Position numbers and translations under genes: made by a program. This document shows positions 1 through 11,725 of a stretch of 64,000 bases of DNA, one piece after another (the stretch's first letter is position 1; each line of letters begins with the position of its first letter). Under the pieces are notes generated by a model. That model worked only from the letters and a program-made list of their open reading frames with translations. It ran no database searches and had not been told where the DNA came from. The stretch is taken from contig JALIRH010000005.1 in assembly GCA_023055505.1 (NCBI GenBank), forward strand, positions 2,356,001 through 2,420,000, given 5' to 3'. This DNA comes from Callipepla californica brunnescens. Lineage: Eukaryota > Chordata > Aves > Galliformes > Odontophoridae.

Positions 1-3000
1 AAGAACATAAAAGAAGCAGAAACACCACAGCTAGGTGGATTTGAAAGCGTGTGGCATTCACATCCTCTGACCCCAAGTATTAGTTTGGATATTAAGTTTC
101 CAGACATCCTAAATACAATCCTACATTTGAAAAATGAAGAGGGAACAGTAAATCCATAGCAGTAGAGAAGATTAAGAAATCTCATTGTGAAAACATACAG
201 AATTCAAACCACACCAAGTAAATAATGCTTTCAACTCCAATTATCCCCTTCATATACCCAAGTTGAATACTGTACTCTGCCATTAACTTTGGAAGGGGAA
301 GCAAAATAAACCATAAAACTGCTGTTATTAGAACTGTGCTACTTGCTTCAACTACGGGTCTTAATGGGGACAAAAAGGGAAATGCAACGGTAAGGAATAC
401 AATTTTTTCCCACATTTAACATAATATTTGTATACACCTGAAGTCATTGATAACGTTAATTTCCTCTTCTGGAATACTTATTTTCTGCCTTTGGTAGGTA
501 AGGTTTTGATCAACTTGTCAAACCTCTGAGAAGAATCAACTGCTATCTGCATCAAGTTACTTTGCCCTTAGGACAGTTACATTTCCTTATTCCAAGTCCT
601 TTTATCCACTATCTATTCTTTATCCTACATTTTTAGTACTGGCTTAAAAGGTCATCCATTTAACTCTTAGCATAAAGGACAATGGAATTTATCTCTGGTC
701 AAAAGATGCAATTTAATTTTTATCATAATATCCACCAAGTTTCCCCTAGAGATCTAAAAGTAATAGTAGACTTTAAGCCAGAACTACCACAACTTTCTAT
801 TCCATTGAGGAGTGCCTCACAGTTGTGATCAAATCTCCAATTCCCCATGCCTAGTATCACTCTCAAATGATTCATTATCAGACTAAGCCAACTAATGGAA
901 CACAGCAGGACAAACTCCCTTGTTTTGTAACAGGGAAGCAATCACACAGTTATCTATAATCACAGATGTCTGAATGGGAACCAATTTCTACATCTTTTAC
1001 CTTCCCATGACTTTTATAATGAAGAAACAAAACCTAGTCTTAGCACACAGGTTTACCTCAAACTGCATATGCTTACCCAAGAAAAAGTGGCACAAGATAA
1101 ACATTAAGAAGCATCAACAGTTCACCACTTAGAAAATCCTCGAAGTGATACTAACGAAAGGAGGCGAAGAAAAAAAAAATGGGAAGAGAAAGACCAGAAT
1201 TTGAAAAGTTAAATCTCAAAAAGATGGAAAATTTAATCCTTTCAGAATAATCCACAGCTTCCCCACAGAGAGGAACAGAGACAGAGCCAAAACACCATCA
1301 GCCGTAGAGAGAAGCAGGATGGAGAGAAGAGGAGCTGTGTGAGTGCACACACAAACTGCTTCAGCTGGGGAATGGACATCCATCTTAAAGGCAAGGGAAT
1401 AGTTAAAGACATTGCAAACTATAACCAATAAAAAATTCTTTACAGGTGCCAAGTCTTGCTGGCAAACATAAGATACTGTTGATCATTGCTATCATTATTA
1501 TAATTACTAATCAATTTTCTTTTTGTAGCGTTTCCATGGTTTGCTTTAATATTCACTTTTCATCCACTTACGTGGAAACTGATTACCCCAATCATTTAGA
1601 GCAAAATAACTGCTTACAGCAATTCACAGGCTGTATTTTAAAAGTTAGAGATAAAAACATCTAGTGAGTAGAAATACTAATTGAAGACAGCTGGTTCTCA
1701 AACTAGCCTTCAACTTTTATCATGCTGATCAGTTACCTCCTTCAATTCGTTAGTTTCCACAGTAATGACACTTCTGTAAAAGCAGCTGTAAGATTTCACC
1801 CTGTGTTCTACACTGTCAGTAAACAAAAATAGGCAGTAAAGCCCCCAGACTCACTTGGGAAGGGGAAAAAAAAAAAAGAAAAAAAAATGTCCTGAGAACA
1901 GTTTATAGACAGGATAATTTGGAGCTCCAAAATACTACAAAAAACAATCACTCCCATGGGATGCATTTTAGTTCTGGCACAACAGCCTCACTATTTTTTT
2001 TTTTTCTTTTTTCTTTAAATTGGTTTCATAGCATATCATTGAAAATACATCACAAACCTTGAACTGAACGCTGTCTGCATAAAAGTATATTTATATAGAA
2101 ATTACTGAAGTCTAGACAGGCAATCGTTTCTCTTCCCCTTGTCCAAAACCACTGAAAAGGGAAGCAGAAGCAGCACATTTTGCATCATCAGCAGACTTCC
2201 CAAGCTGCAGTTCACGCTACGGTGAAAAGTTAAATGCTGTGATCTTCAATCCTTTAATATCCTCAAAGCAAAAGCAATGGGTGGGACAGAATAGAAACAT
2301 GCATATATCAAAGAATTCAGTTAATGTCAAACTTAAATATTTTCTCTAATACTGCAAAATATATTCTGCAATATGAAAGGAAGTTTCACATACCAAACTA
2401 AATTCAACCTGTTTTTCCTATTTGGCTGTTTAAAAGCCAGTACTGAAAGACAGAGACTGTAGCCATTGGACAGTATCACATAACCAAAAGGTTTAAGGTG
2501 AAAAATCCTCTTTTTGACTCTACTATGCTTATTTCAGCAAGCAAGGCAAAAGAGCCCACACAGTAAATCAGCACTTGTACTCATGCCAACAGAAAATAGC
2601 AATCTGACATTGAAGCAGGCAAGAGCAAAAAGAAAGCCTTTTATCATTCCAGAACACCCTTCAGTTCTTCAGTAAAGAGTCTCTCACTGGTAAAAGAAAT
2701 CAACCAATTTACATCTCTGCAAGTTGTTTTCTGTTTGCTTGTTTCATTACTCCTGTTCTTTGAATTACTGTTCCTATGGCTCTCTTTCTGCTTTCAGTTT
2801 ACCACAGAGCAACTCCACACAACAGATCCCACAGGATTAATTTGTGCTGTGTAGGTGAGATTCCATACTTCACGATTCCTCACATTGCTCTGAGAAGATG
2901 ACAACACGGTGCCCATCAGAAAAACTAAACTAGATCACAGCCATCCATGCTAGCATAGCAAGATATTTATCTTCACTGAAGCCTTTTCCCAGTGTTCTAA

Positions 3001-3268
3001 CTATTCTTACTGACATCCTGTTCATTTCTCAATACCTCACCTCTAAATTGAGCAAAGATTCAAGTACCTAAAAACACTCTCCTTATCACAGCAATCAAGA
3101 GAACTGCTTCTGGTCTTAAAACCTTACCACTGCTATTACACAGATCATTTGTTGTGACCTTGAACTACATTTTATTCTTCAAAAGAACCACTCTGGTGCT
3201 AAAACTTGCTCAATCAAATAACTCAATGCCCTGCTTACACCTCTTCAGTAGAAGTTTCTCTTTTGGGT
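1..3268. other. Gene-poor AT-rich sequence
   Basis: No exon, RNA gene or recognisable repeat was found, apart from short A and T homopolymers near 1864-1886 and 1992-2015. If the CpG island starts a leftward transcript, this may be intron. Confidence 0.5.
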
Positions 3269-3380
3269 ACACAAAATCATTAAGGTTGAAAGAGACCTCT
3301 AAGATTATCAAGTCCAATTGCCAACCCACCCCCACCATGCTCACTAAACCGCATCCCTCAGCACCTCATCTCCATGGTAC
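3269..3380 (-). mobile_element. CR1-type LINE 3' fragment
   Basis: The block reads AATCATTAAGGTTGAAAGAG, then ACCTCTAAGATTATCAAGTC and ACCATGCTCACTAAACC. This is the reverse complement of the avian CR1 3' end, where the sense strand reads TTAGTGGGCATGG...GGTCTTTTCCAACC. It is truncated and diverged with no coding capacity. Boundaries are approximate. Confidence 0.85.
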
Positions 3381-4530
3381 AACAGTTCCCAAGGCTTGCA
3401 TTCTTCAGTTGCTTTGAGTTCAACCCTCTGAACAGCAAAGAAGCCCGTGCAGAGGTGTATGAGCTCCAAGGGCAGAAAAGAGGAAAAAAATGTTTTAAAA
3501 TGACAAGATAAATCTTGTTTGCAGGACCTTCTTATTGCATATGGTATTTAGGAGTCTAAGCAACTCACAATTTAAGAACTTTTATGCAGATGAGGTCACC
3601 CCTCTCAGCATCCTTCCTTGGCAGCTGTTGGTTCATTGGTTTCCTGAGCAAAGTTGAGATGTGAGCAGTCACGTCCAATTGTCAGTAATGCCCAGCATGC
3701 TGCTGTCAGGTTGTCTAATCCTTTTGCAAAAACACTGACACTATCAGTTCACATGACATTCCCTTCCAGTAACACATCTCTAACTCAGTACTTCACAAAG
3801 AGTGTTTTCTTTGTTTGGTGAGAAGACATCAACTAACCTCAATTTTGCTGAATAGGAGCAGGCTAAATGTCTTGGGGTATCTCTCATACCTTACAGCCAT
3901 CTCATGAAGGCCATCTGGCTTTCACCAGCACTTAGCAATGAGCATTTGCAGCCACTGTACATAAGGAAATGTTTTCCCCTGTCTGCCTCTGTTGTGTGCA
4001 CTACCACCACTGTAGCAACAAATCCAAACAGACTTCCATCACAGAAAACACGATAAGCCTGTGTGCTTAAAGCTTCGGCTGAGCGGGCTGCTCCAATGCC
4101 ATAACCCAACTGCATAGCTACTCAATAACTCAGTCTATAGGGCTGATGGAAACAAACTTGCATCGCTGCCAGCTGGTACATCTTTGAAACCACATTAAGG
4201 TCATTCAGGCGACTGCAATGACAGGGCATGCTGAACAACTAGGTTATATAAAATTTAAAGTTATTGGGGATATGATTCTTTCCCTAAGCACATTAATTTG
4301 TCAAGCAAACAGCATCAGAAGAAACCTACTCAAGGAAACAAAACTTCATTGTTCTGATATTGTCTCCAAAAGTTATGGTGATCCACTGCTTTCTCAGTGG
4401 GCCATCGCAGCAGATTTCCCAGGCAACTGCCTCATTTTTTGGAGTTTGAACAACCTCTGGACTGAAAAAGGACAAGGAGCAACAGCTCCCAGACAAACAG
4501 TGGGAGATCCAGGAATGCTACCCACGTCGG

Positions 4531-4574
4531 GAGAAAGCTACTTTAAGCTACATCAAGGAGAAAGCTACTTTAAG
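4531..4574 (+). repeat. Two-copy 27-bp tandem repeat
   Basis: GAGAAAGCTACTTTAAG occurs exactly at 4531-4547 and 4558-4574. It probably arose by slippage duplication. Confidence 0.85.
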
Positions 4575-4599
4575 GAGAAATATTGTAAAATTCTTTATT

Positions 4600-4662
4600 C
4601 TAACATAACATACATATACATATGTACATATAACATACATATACATATTTATTATTATTATT
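4600..4662. repeat. CATATA-rich simple repeat with TTATTA tail
   Basis: Two imperfect units of ATAACATACATATACATAT are followed by ATTATTATTATT. Low-complexity sequence. Confidence 0.85.
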
Positions 4663-7600
4663 TTCTTTTTTCCAGTGGCTATTCAATGTGGGTTATTTTG
4701 CTGCCATGCCATCTACAGTTTTCTACCAATGCACTGACTTTGTCTGAAACTCCCCTTCAAAAGGTTAAGAGGAAATATCCTCAGAAGCAGGGCACTGGTC
4801 TACAGAGCAGAGAAAATATGACTCGGGATATGTAGGAACTCAAAAGGAAGGCTGGACAGAACCTCCTCCATAAAAATCTGCAACAATAAATCTTTTACTA
4901 TGAAGCACTTCTTGACAAATGAAATCTGCAATAACATGCGCAGCTCGGCAGTACTCTCATTTCCTAGAAGCCAAATTAATGCAAATAGATCCAATTTTGA
5001 GCCCTGCGGAGAATGAAAGAAATTTTACTTAAGAACAGTAAAGAAGAAAATGTATCTCAACCCTTTTAAGATTGAAAAATAGCCTAAGATGTTTGAAATA
5101 CAAGACCTCTGAAGGAGAAAACATGACGTATTACCCGGTGAAACACATATTTAAGGAAGTTACATATACTTTGTAAAGAGGCTGGAGGGATAACTTTCTA
5201 TAAACCTAACCACACGGTTGTCCAGTCAGCAGCACAAACTACGGAGACCGTCTCCCAAAGCAACATGTGCACTGTTACTCACTGACATTAACAAGTGAAT
5301 AACAGAAGCAGAACTTGTACTACCCTATCGAACTATTTGCTTGTCTGGCAGCCAATTTCCCCGTTAATTAACTGGTAGCAAATACAGACCTATTATTTCA
5401 CTGACCATAATCCTAAGCAGTACGAAGGGATCTTCCACTTAGCGATTATATGGGAAAGATAATAAAAGGCAATACACATCCACTCCTTTTCCCTCCTGTA
5501 ACTTTTTGCTGAAACGCTAAGTTTTGCAAATAAAAAAAAATTTTGCACTCCATCATAAAGCTGCGACAACAGATAGGAACAAGAATAAGCAAGATTCCTT
5601 AGAATAAAACTGTTATATTACTTCACTGTCCACATATGATACAGGAAAAAAGACCAGAATACTCAATTTCTTTATGCCTTCATAACTTCAGGCAATGTGC
5701 AAGTCTTTCATCACTAAAACCAGGCACGCTTCTACTAGGTAGCACAGATATTTGTAACAGTTTAAGTAAACTTCAATTTAGTCCCCTCTAATCCACTTAA
5801 TCTTTCAAAATGAGACAACAGAAGTGGTTAGCAGATCTCAAAGCCCTACCAAAAAGCTTTGACATACAACCCCAAACATAGTTGACATAAGTCTGAAATG
5901 TTGTTATTGAGATTTTCCCATCTCCGCCCCCCAGCTCTCAGAACATCTGCCACGTTCCAAATGGGGTTTGAAGACTTACATCCCATCACCTTTCTTTGGT
6001 GACCCCATTAGAGTCCTGGGGCTGCCCACATCACAGCTTCATTGGTTTTTATGCCCTCTGCATAGTTACTCAAGTCTAAGTGAAAAATGGAAGACACAGC
6101 AATCATTCTACACACATCACTGAGACGCTGAAGAAAATAATAATAAAAAGGGAAAAATCCTCAAACGAAACATAAAATGAGTCACTGGGAACCAATTCCC
6201 TGTACAAACAAGGAGCTGCAAATGAGTGTCTATAACCGTTGTGATAACAAGATAAGTCATGTTCTGTCTGCACTCAGTAATGAGCTACAAAGCCTTCACA
6301 TTTAGTTCCTTGTTTTTTTTCCCCTGTAAGAGGCTTTGAGGGCCTGCCCACTACCTGATCCCAACAATGGCTATTACATGAAGAAAAATCAAGAAGGACT
6401 ACAGAATAGACGTGAACTCACAAACACTTAGATCTTCAAGCATGCCTTTTGGCTGCGAATATTATTTACATTCACAGCTTTTCACGTCTTTCACTGTTGA
6501 TTCCAAAACAGCAAGGAAGTCAACAGTGAATGAAACCGTTTATACAACAATTTGGTCTAACTGTGGTAGTATGGAGAACTCATACCTTCAGCTTTATAAA
6601 GCAAACAGCAGTGACATTAAGGTTCCAACACTGAGGGCATGCTGGAACTTAATGGGAAGACTTCTAGCACCAGGCTTCTATGGACTATCAGCTGTATCTA
6701 CTTATGACTACTCAACCTCCAAAACATCAGAAATTTATGTACTGCAACAGTTTTCCCCTCCTCCCCCCTCCCCCCCAACAAATTAAAGACCAAAAAACAA
6801 TCAGATTTCATGGAAAGGTGGTAGAGAACTTGTGGTTAAGTTCTCTCATTTGGGAAAGAGTTGCATAGGATCAGAATGTTTCCTGTTAAACTCAACAACA
6901 ATTTCAAGCCTACAGCTTGCAGGTCATGTGCAACAATACCAGCAAGAAAAGTCACCCAAAGAAACTTTCAGTTCAAGAGATGCTTTTTTTCTTTTTTTTT
7001 TTTTTTTTGTAAACGAAGCAGATTTCAGGGAAGCCAGTGGTGAGGAACTTCTCTGCATGTATGTCTGAAACGAAGCACCTATGCTACAGGCAGGCATTCA
7101 GTTAGTGAAGATACAACACAACGACCATTTTGAGATTCACTTTCAAGAAATACAGCAATTTCTACAGGAATTTCCCTCCCATATTTCTCCCCCAGACACA
7201 CACAAATGTTCTTAAGGCGATTTCACAAAAACAAATCAGCTGGTAGAGTACCTCAATCCTGAACACACCCTTCCTCTGACAAAGTTTTTACAACACAAAG
7301 AGGTTGAAAGTCTTGCCACCGGAGAGCCTATAGAATAAGTGACATTTTCTAACAGGCTGGCCTGAGGACTTGACTAGGGCATCAAGAAGTTGGTGTTCAA
7401 ATCCAAATTTCAGCACTTACCTTTTTCCCGTCTCCACATTTCTCTCTCTGTGCTTCAATTCTAGCTTGGAAATGGGGCACTTGGAAAGGGGAGGGCAGCT
7501 TTACCTCCTTTCTCACTCATCTATAAACTGGTTCCAACAGGAACAATGCACTGACATGACATCAAGTATTAAATCTGACATTACAATATCATCTGCAAAT

Positions 7601-9310
7601 GCTTAATGACACTGAATGACCTGAAAAAGTACAGCATTCAAATATCAGCAACCAAACGTGGCAGCTTTACCACTACGTCTCTTGCAGTACTCCAATTACT
7701 TCTTGCAGAATTTCTGTGGTGTGCTGTCACAACATTGTAAATTTACACATAAAAGATGGAGAACAGATGAAACCCTGAGAACAAAGTTTTCTCACCTGTT
7801 ATTCTCCCTGAGGAATTTCATAAGCTAAGCGTAGCAGATCCCTATCCTGGCAATTTGATTTCAAATTCACAAAGTATATCACTGTCCTAAGGCAGGCACT
7901 CAATTGCCTTTTATGAAGGCATTTCAATAGATAATAATGGACAAGGAATATGCCTAGCTGCTCACCAGGTATTTAAGTGGTGTAGCAGAAAGAGAAGCCT
8001 GGACAAAATAAAAACATCACCAAAGAGTCTTCTCCTGCCCTTCCCATCCATAAGCGTCAGCTTCCTCCTCTGCACCCGAGGAGGAGGTGGGGCTGGGAAC
8101 CACTTCTTTCAGGAGTTCCACCCTACTTTACAGATGCACAGATTTCATTAAGAGCTAACTGGCGACACACAGCATTAACTTATTCTGGTATTCATTGCTT
8201 TCCATCCACACTTATCCCATGGAAAGTGACAGCTCAGGGCAACCGCTTACAGATACTTCCCGTACCATGACACACTATCCCAGAACTCTGGTTCACTGCC
8301 TGGTTCATTTTTAAAAATTACAAAACTGTTAACCAATATTTTCTCTCTAATGCATAAAATGTGGCAGGCAGACCAATGCCTACACATTCCCAGGCTTAAC
8401 AATGAGCCGATGAAATCGCTTTCAGTTTTAGAGTACCATCAACAGCATAAAGTTCGAGTCTTGTCACACGGCTAAACTGGAAGGCTCTTCCAATAAAAAC
8501 CATTTCTGCTAAGCAGGGACTGATGCTTCTCCTACCCAAGTTACTAAGTTCTGATAGGTGCTGTGGAACAACCACCAGAGACCCAACAAGGGTGCCTGTA
8601 GAAGCCAGGCCCTGCAGGCCTTATTGGTCACTATTTCAACACACAAATATTTGAGACAGTGTTTAACGTACAGCAGTTCTCAGAGGTTCTGTGATAAAGC
8701 AGAGCTTTGTTCCAGTGACTGCCACTTCAACAATAAGCTCCATTTCAGAGAGGCTGCCCAGTCTTATTTTATCTGTCTAATTACCCACCCCTCTTGCAGG
8801 AGCAGTGTGCTATTAGGGTTGACTGATTACGATTTCAAGGCACTTGGAAGATTTACTGTGCTACCCAACTGCTAATTATTATTGCTCAGACCTGCATTAA
8901 TTTGAGAGGAAAATAGCTGTATGCCAATTTATGTCAGAACTGTCTCTTGTTCCACATGTGAACGTTAACATCCTTGTTTTGCTAGACTCCTTAGGAAGCA
9001 AACAGATAAAGGCTATACATTTCAACTTGCAGTCCTTCAATGTTGAACTTAACCCGTATTTACAGGAACTGCATGGTTGAGAAATCCCCCTTTAAAGGAG
9101 AAACAGCAAAGCAACGCAGTCAAACACAACACCTTCCTTCCCACTGAACAGGCAAATGCAATACCATTACCTAAAAAAATAAAAGTTGAAAACATGAATG
9201 CAAACTCTACAGTGCCTTGGATCAATGTTGGCCTAAATTGTCACGCAAAAGCACAATGCAAGAATCAGACCCCAGTGCTCAGGGGAGAGTCAGACTATTT
9301 TTCCAGGTAA

Positions 9311-9572
9311 CAGCAATAGGATGAGAAGCAATGACCATAAATTGCACCAGGGGAGGTTTAGACTGGATAATTAGGAAGAATTTCTTCTCAGAGTAGTGAA
9401 GCATTGGTACTGGCTGCTCAGAAAGGTGGTAGAGTCACCATACCTGGAGGTGTTGAAGAACCATGGAGATGTGGCACTAAGGGACATGGTTAGTGGGTGC
9501 GGTAGGAATGGGTTGATGATTGGACTTCGTGGTTTTAGTGGTCTTTTCCAATCTTAAAGACTCTATGTGATT
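9311..9572 (+). mobile_element. CR1-type LINE 3' fragment
   Basis: It runs from ATGACCATAAATTGCACCAG through GGAGGTGTTGAAGAACCATG to GGTCTTTTCCAATCTTAAAG and a decayed CTCTATGTGAT tail. This is a 5'-truncated, non-coding CR1 3' end lying just left of the CpG island. Confidence 0.9.
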
Positions 9573-9839
9573 TTACTGCTTACATTTAAGGGCTGCTATG
9601 GATGGACATGCTTGTTGGTAGGAGTTTCTTCGAATTAAGTACAAACACCAGGCATACAAGCTGCACAAGACAGGTGTGTCTGATAGCATGAGGAGTGGTG
9701 GCAGAATCTGCCGTAACTTACTGCCAAACAAAAGATCTAAGAGCAGATTGACTCTTTCCTCATCAGTATTTCTTGCACAAGAACCAACTCACGGCTGATG
9801 TTTTCCCAGCTGTGCTTTCACCCCAGCCGATTCCAACTC

Positions 9840-10790
9840 TTGAGAGCATAACTGGGGTCACCCTACGGGAGCCGGGCACAGGCAGGAGGGGCTGAGCCCT
9901 TAGGTCCTTGGACCTCAGCTCACCGCACCCGCTCCATCCTGCTGGAGAGGCGGCAGGACCCCATCCCAGCTCTACCCTCAGGCACATCCCACGCACATCC
10001 CCACACCCAGCCCCACAGATACCCGCACCCAACCCCGCAGTCTCACGCCGTACATCCACTTCGCATCGCACCCACGGAACCAAACCGGTTCCGAACGTTT
10101 CCCCACCATCCAAGCGGGGAACCGAGCGGCTCCCGGCGGCTCCTAAGAACTCACCGCCTTTGTTGCTCCCGACGCGCAATTCGGAGAGAGAACGCCAAAA
10201 CCTCCAACAGGAGAGAGATCAACCCGCTGCAGATAAAAGCCCGGCGCAAACCCACGCTGGTTCTCATCAGCGACCACAAAGCGCTCAGAAAGATCACAAG
10301 CGTCCCGCCGCGAGGGGCTGCGAGCCCTTCCTTCGGGCCCCCAGCTCCGTACCGGCCCGGGGGAGAGCCGGATGCCCCCTCCGTCCTCCGTACCCCGGCC
10401 CCGCCTCCCCGCGGCCGCGCACCGCAGCTCCGGGCGCCCCTCCGCCCCCCGGGCCCGCTCACCGCCGGCTCAGGACCTCCGTGGCCGCCGCCTATGGGGG
10501 AGCGCGGGGCGGCCGTCAGCACGCAGCACCATCGCCGCCCGCCCCGGCGCTCTCCTCTCCCGCACGGCGCTGATGGGCGGGCGCGGCAGCCTCCCCTCCC
10601 CGCCCTCGCCGCTCCCTCCTTCCCTCCCCCTGCGCCCGCAGCCCGCAGGCACCCACCGTGGCCTTCCCGCTCCGCTCCTCCCCCCGCTCTCTCCCTCCTT
10701 CCCTCCGTCGCGCCCCCGCGGCGGCGGGACGCTGCCGGCACAGGCCCGGCCCTGCCCTCCCCCATCAGCGGGCGGCTCCAAACTCCTCTT
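9840..10790 (-). promoter_or_regulatory. CpG island, probable promoter of an unidentified minus-strand transcript
   Basis: About 950 bases are very rich in G and C with frequent CG, against an AT-rich background on both sides. The block contains a GGGCGGG Sp1-type box near 10575. On the minus strand three donor-like sites occur: GGCG|GTGAGTT (exon end 10155), GGCG|GTGAGCG (10463) and CACG|GTGGGTG (10657). No comparable plus-strand donor was seen. This suggests a first exon or alternative first exons of a gene or lncRNA running leftward out of the window. No coding sequence could be assigned, and the long open frames here are a by-product of composition. Confidence 0.7.
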
Positions 10791-11554
10791 TCCCACTTTT
10801 TTTTTTTCTTTCACCAGGAATGATGTTAATTCTGGCGGTTCCCTGCCTTTCAGTCCAACAAAAGGCAGCGCTGAGGAGCTGGAGGGAGGGCAGATCCAGA
10901 AGGGACCCCTCCATCACCACGCGGCTCCTCAGCAGCCATGCCACTGTGAAACTGTTAAAAAAAAAAAACAACACACAAAACAAACAAAAATAAAATAAAA
11001 TAAGACAAAAACCAACGAACAAATCCGTGGGCCAGTTCTCAAACATGGCCGAGCAGGCTCGCTGACTTGGTTCTGTTTCCACTCCAGGTGGAGGTTCCCT
11101 GTGCCCACCTTCAATTTGCTGCTACCCCAGGGATCCCCGGGTGTTTCTGCATCCTCTGGGAACGTGCTGGGGTAGGAGGTACAGAAAAATCCTCCAGATG
11201 CAATGAATTGCAAGCTTGCTTTGAAAAATGAACTTTTCCAGAATGAGAATGAGGAAGAACTATTTCTAGTTTATCTCTGAAAATTTTTCTTGCAGAAAGA
11301 ATTGCTTGAGTACAAATAAAGAATGTTTTACTGTGAGTTTTTAATCATAACGTACAGATTCTTTTGCACTAACTGCGGCATGAAAGGCTCAGCATGAGTC
11401 TGCCACAAGCAATAGTGTCACTGACTGTGTGTAGGTCTTCGTAAATATAAGGGTGAATGGAAGGACTAATTAACATTTTTAAGAGACAGCAGCAATCAGT
11501 TGTTGTTGGTTATGTAATTTGAATACTTTTTTCTCATAATACAAGTTCTTGTAG
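10791..11554. other. Right shoulder of the CpG island
   Basis: GC content falls off quickly. A T run (about 10798-10807) and an A-rich tract with AAAATAAAAT units (10955-11005) follow. No exon was recognised. Confidence 0.5.
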
Positions 11555-11725
11555 TATAGCTGCACAGGAAGGTGGTGGAGTCACTGTCAATGGAGGTGCT
11601 CAAGAACCATTGGAGATGTGGCACTGAGGGAAATGGTTAGTGGGCATGGCGGGGATAGGTTAGGGTCAGACTAGATGGTCTTAGAGGACTTCCCAACCTT
11701 AATGTTTCTATGGCTGTGATTCTGT
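11555..11725 (+). mobile_element. CR1-type LINE 3' fragment
   Basis: It contains GGTGGTGGAGTCACTGTCAA, GGAGATGTGGCACTGAGGGA and AGACTAGATGGTCTTAGAGG, and ends TTTCTATGGCTGTGATTCTG. It is the same family and orientation as the copy left of the CpG island, so two CR1 ends flank the island. It is truncated and non-coding. Confidence 0.9.

Larger units (their letters stand above)
3381..9310. other. Gene-poor sequence left of the CpG island
   Basis: Nothing convincing was seen on either strand. A pyrimidine-rich patch lies at about 6755-6780, and poly-T runs lie near 6985-7008. Open frames are short or lack family features, including the 205-codon one at 4218-4835. Confidence 0.5.

Noticed and set aside
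4218..4835. 205-codon plus-strand open frame
   Set aside because: It runs through the tandem repeat and the CATATA simple repeat, shows no domain, and lacks splice or promoter context. Most likely chance.
9763..10998. Several overlapping long open frames on both strands in the CpG island
   Set aside because: Pro/Arg/Ala/Gly-rich frames in all phases are expected from GC-rich sequence. None starts or ends in a convincing gene context.
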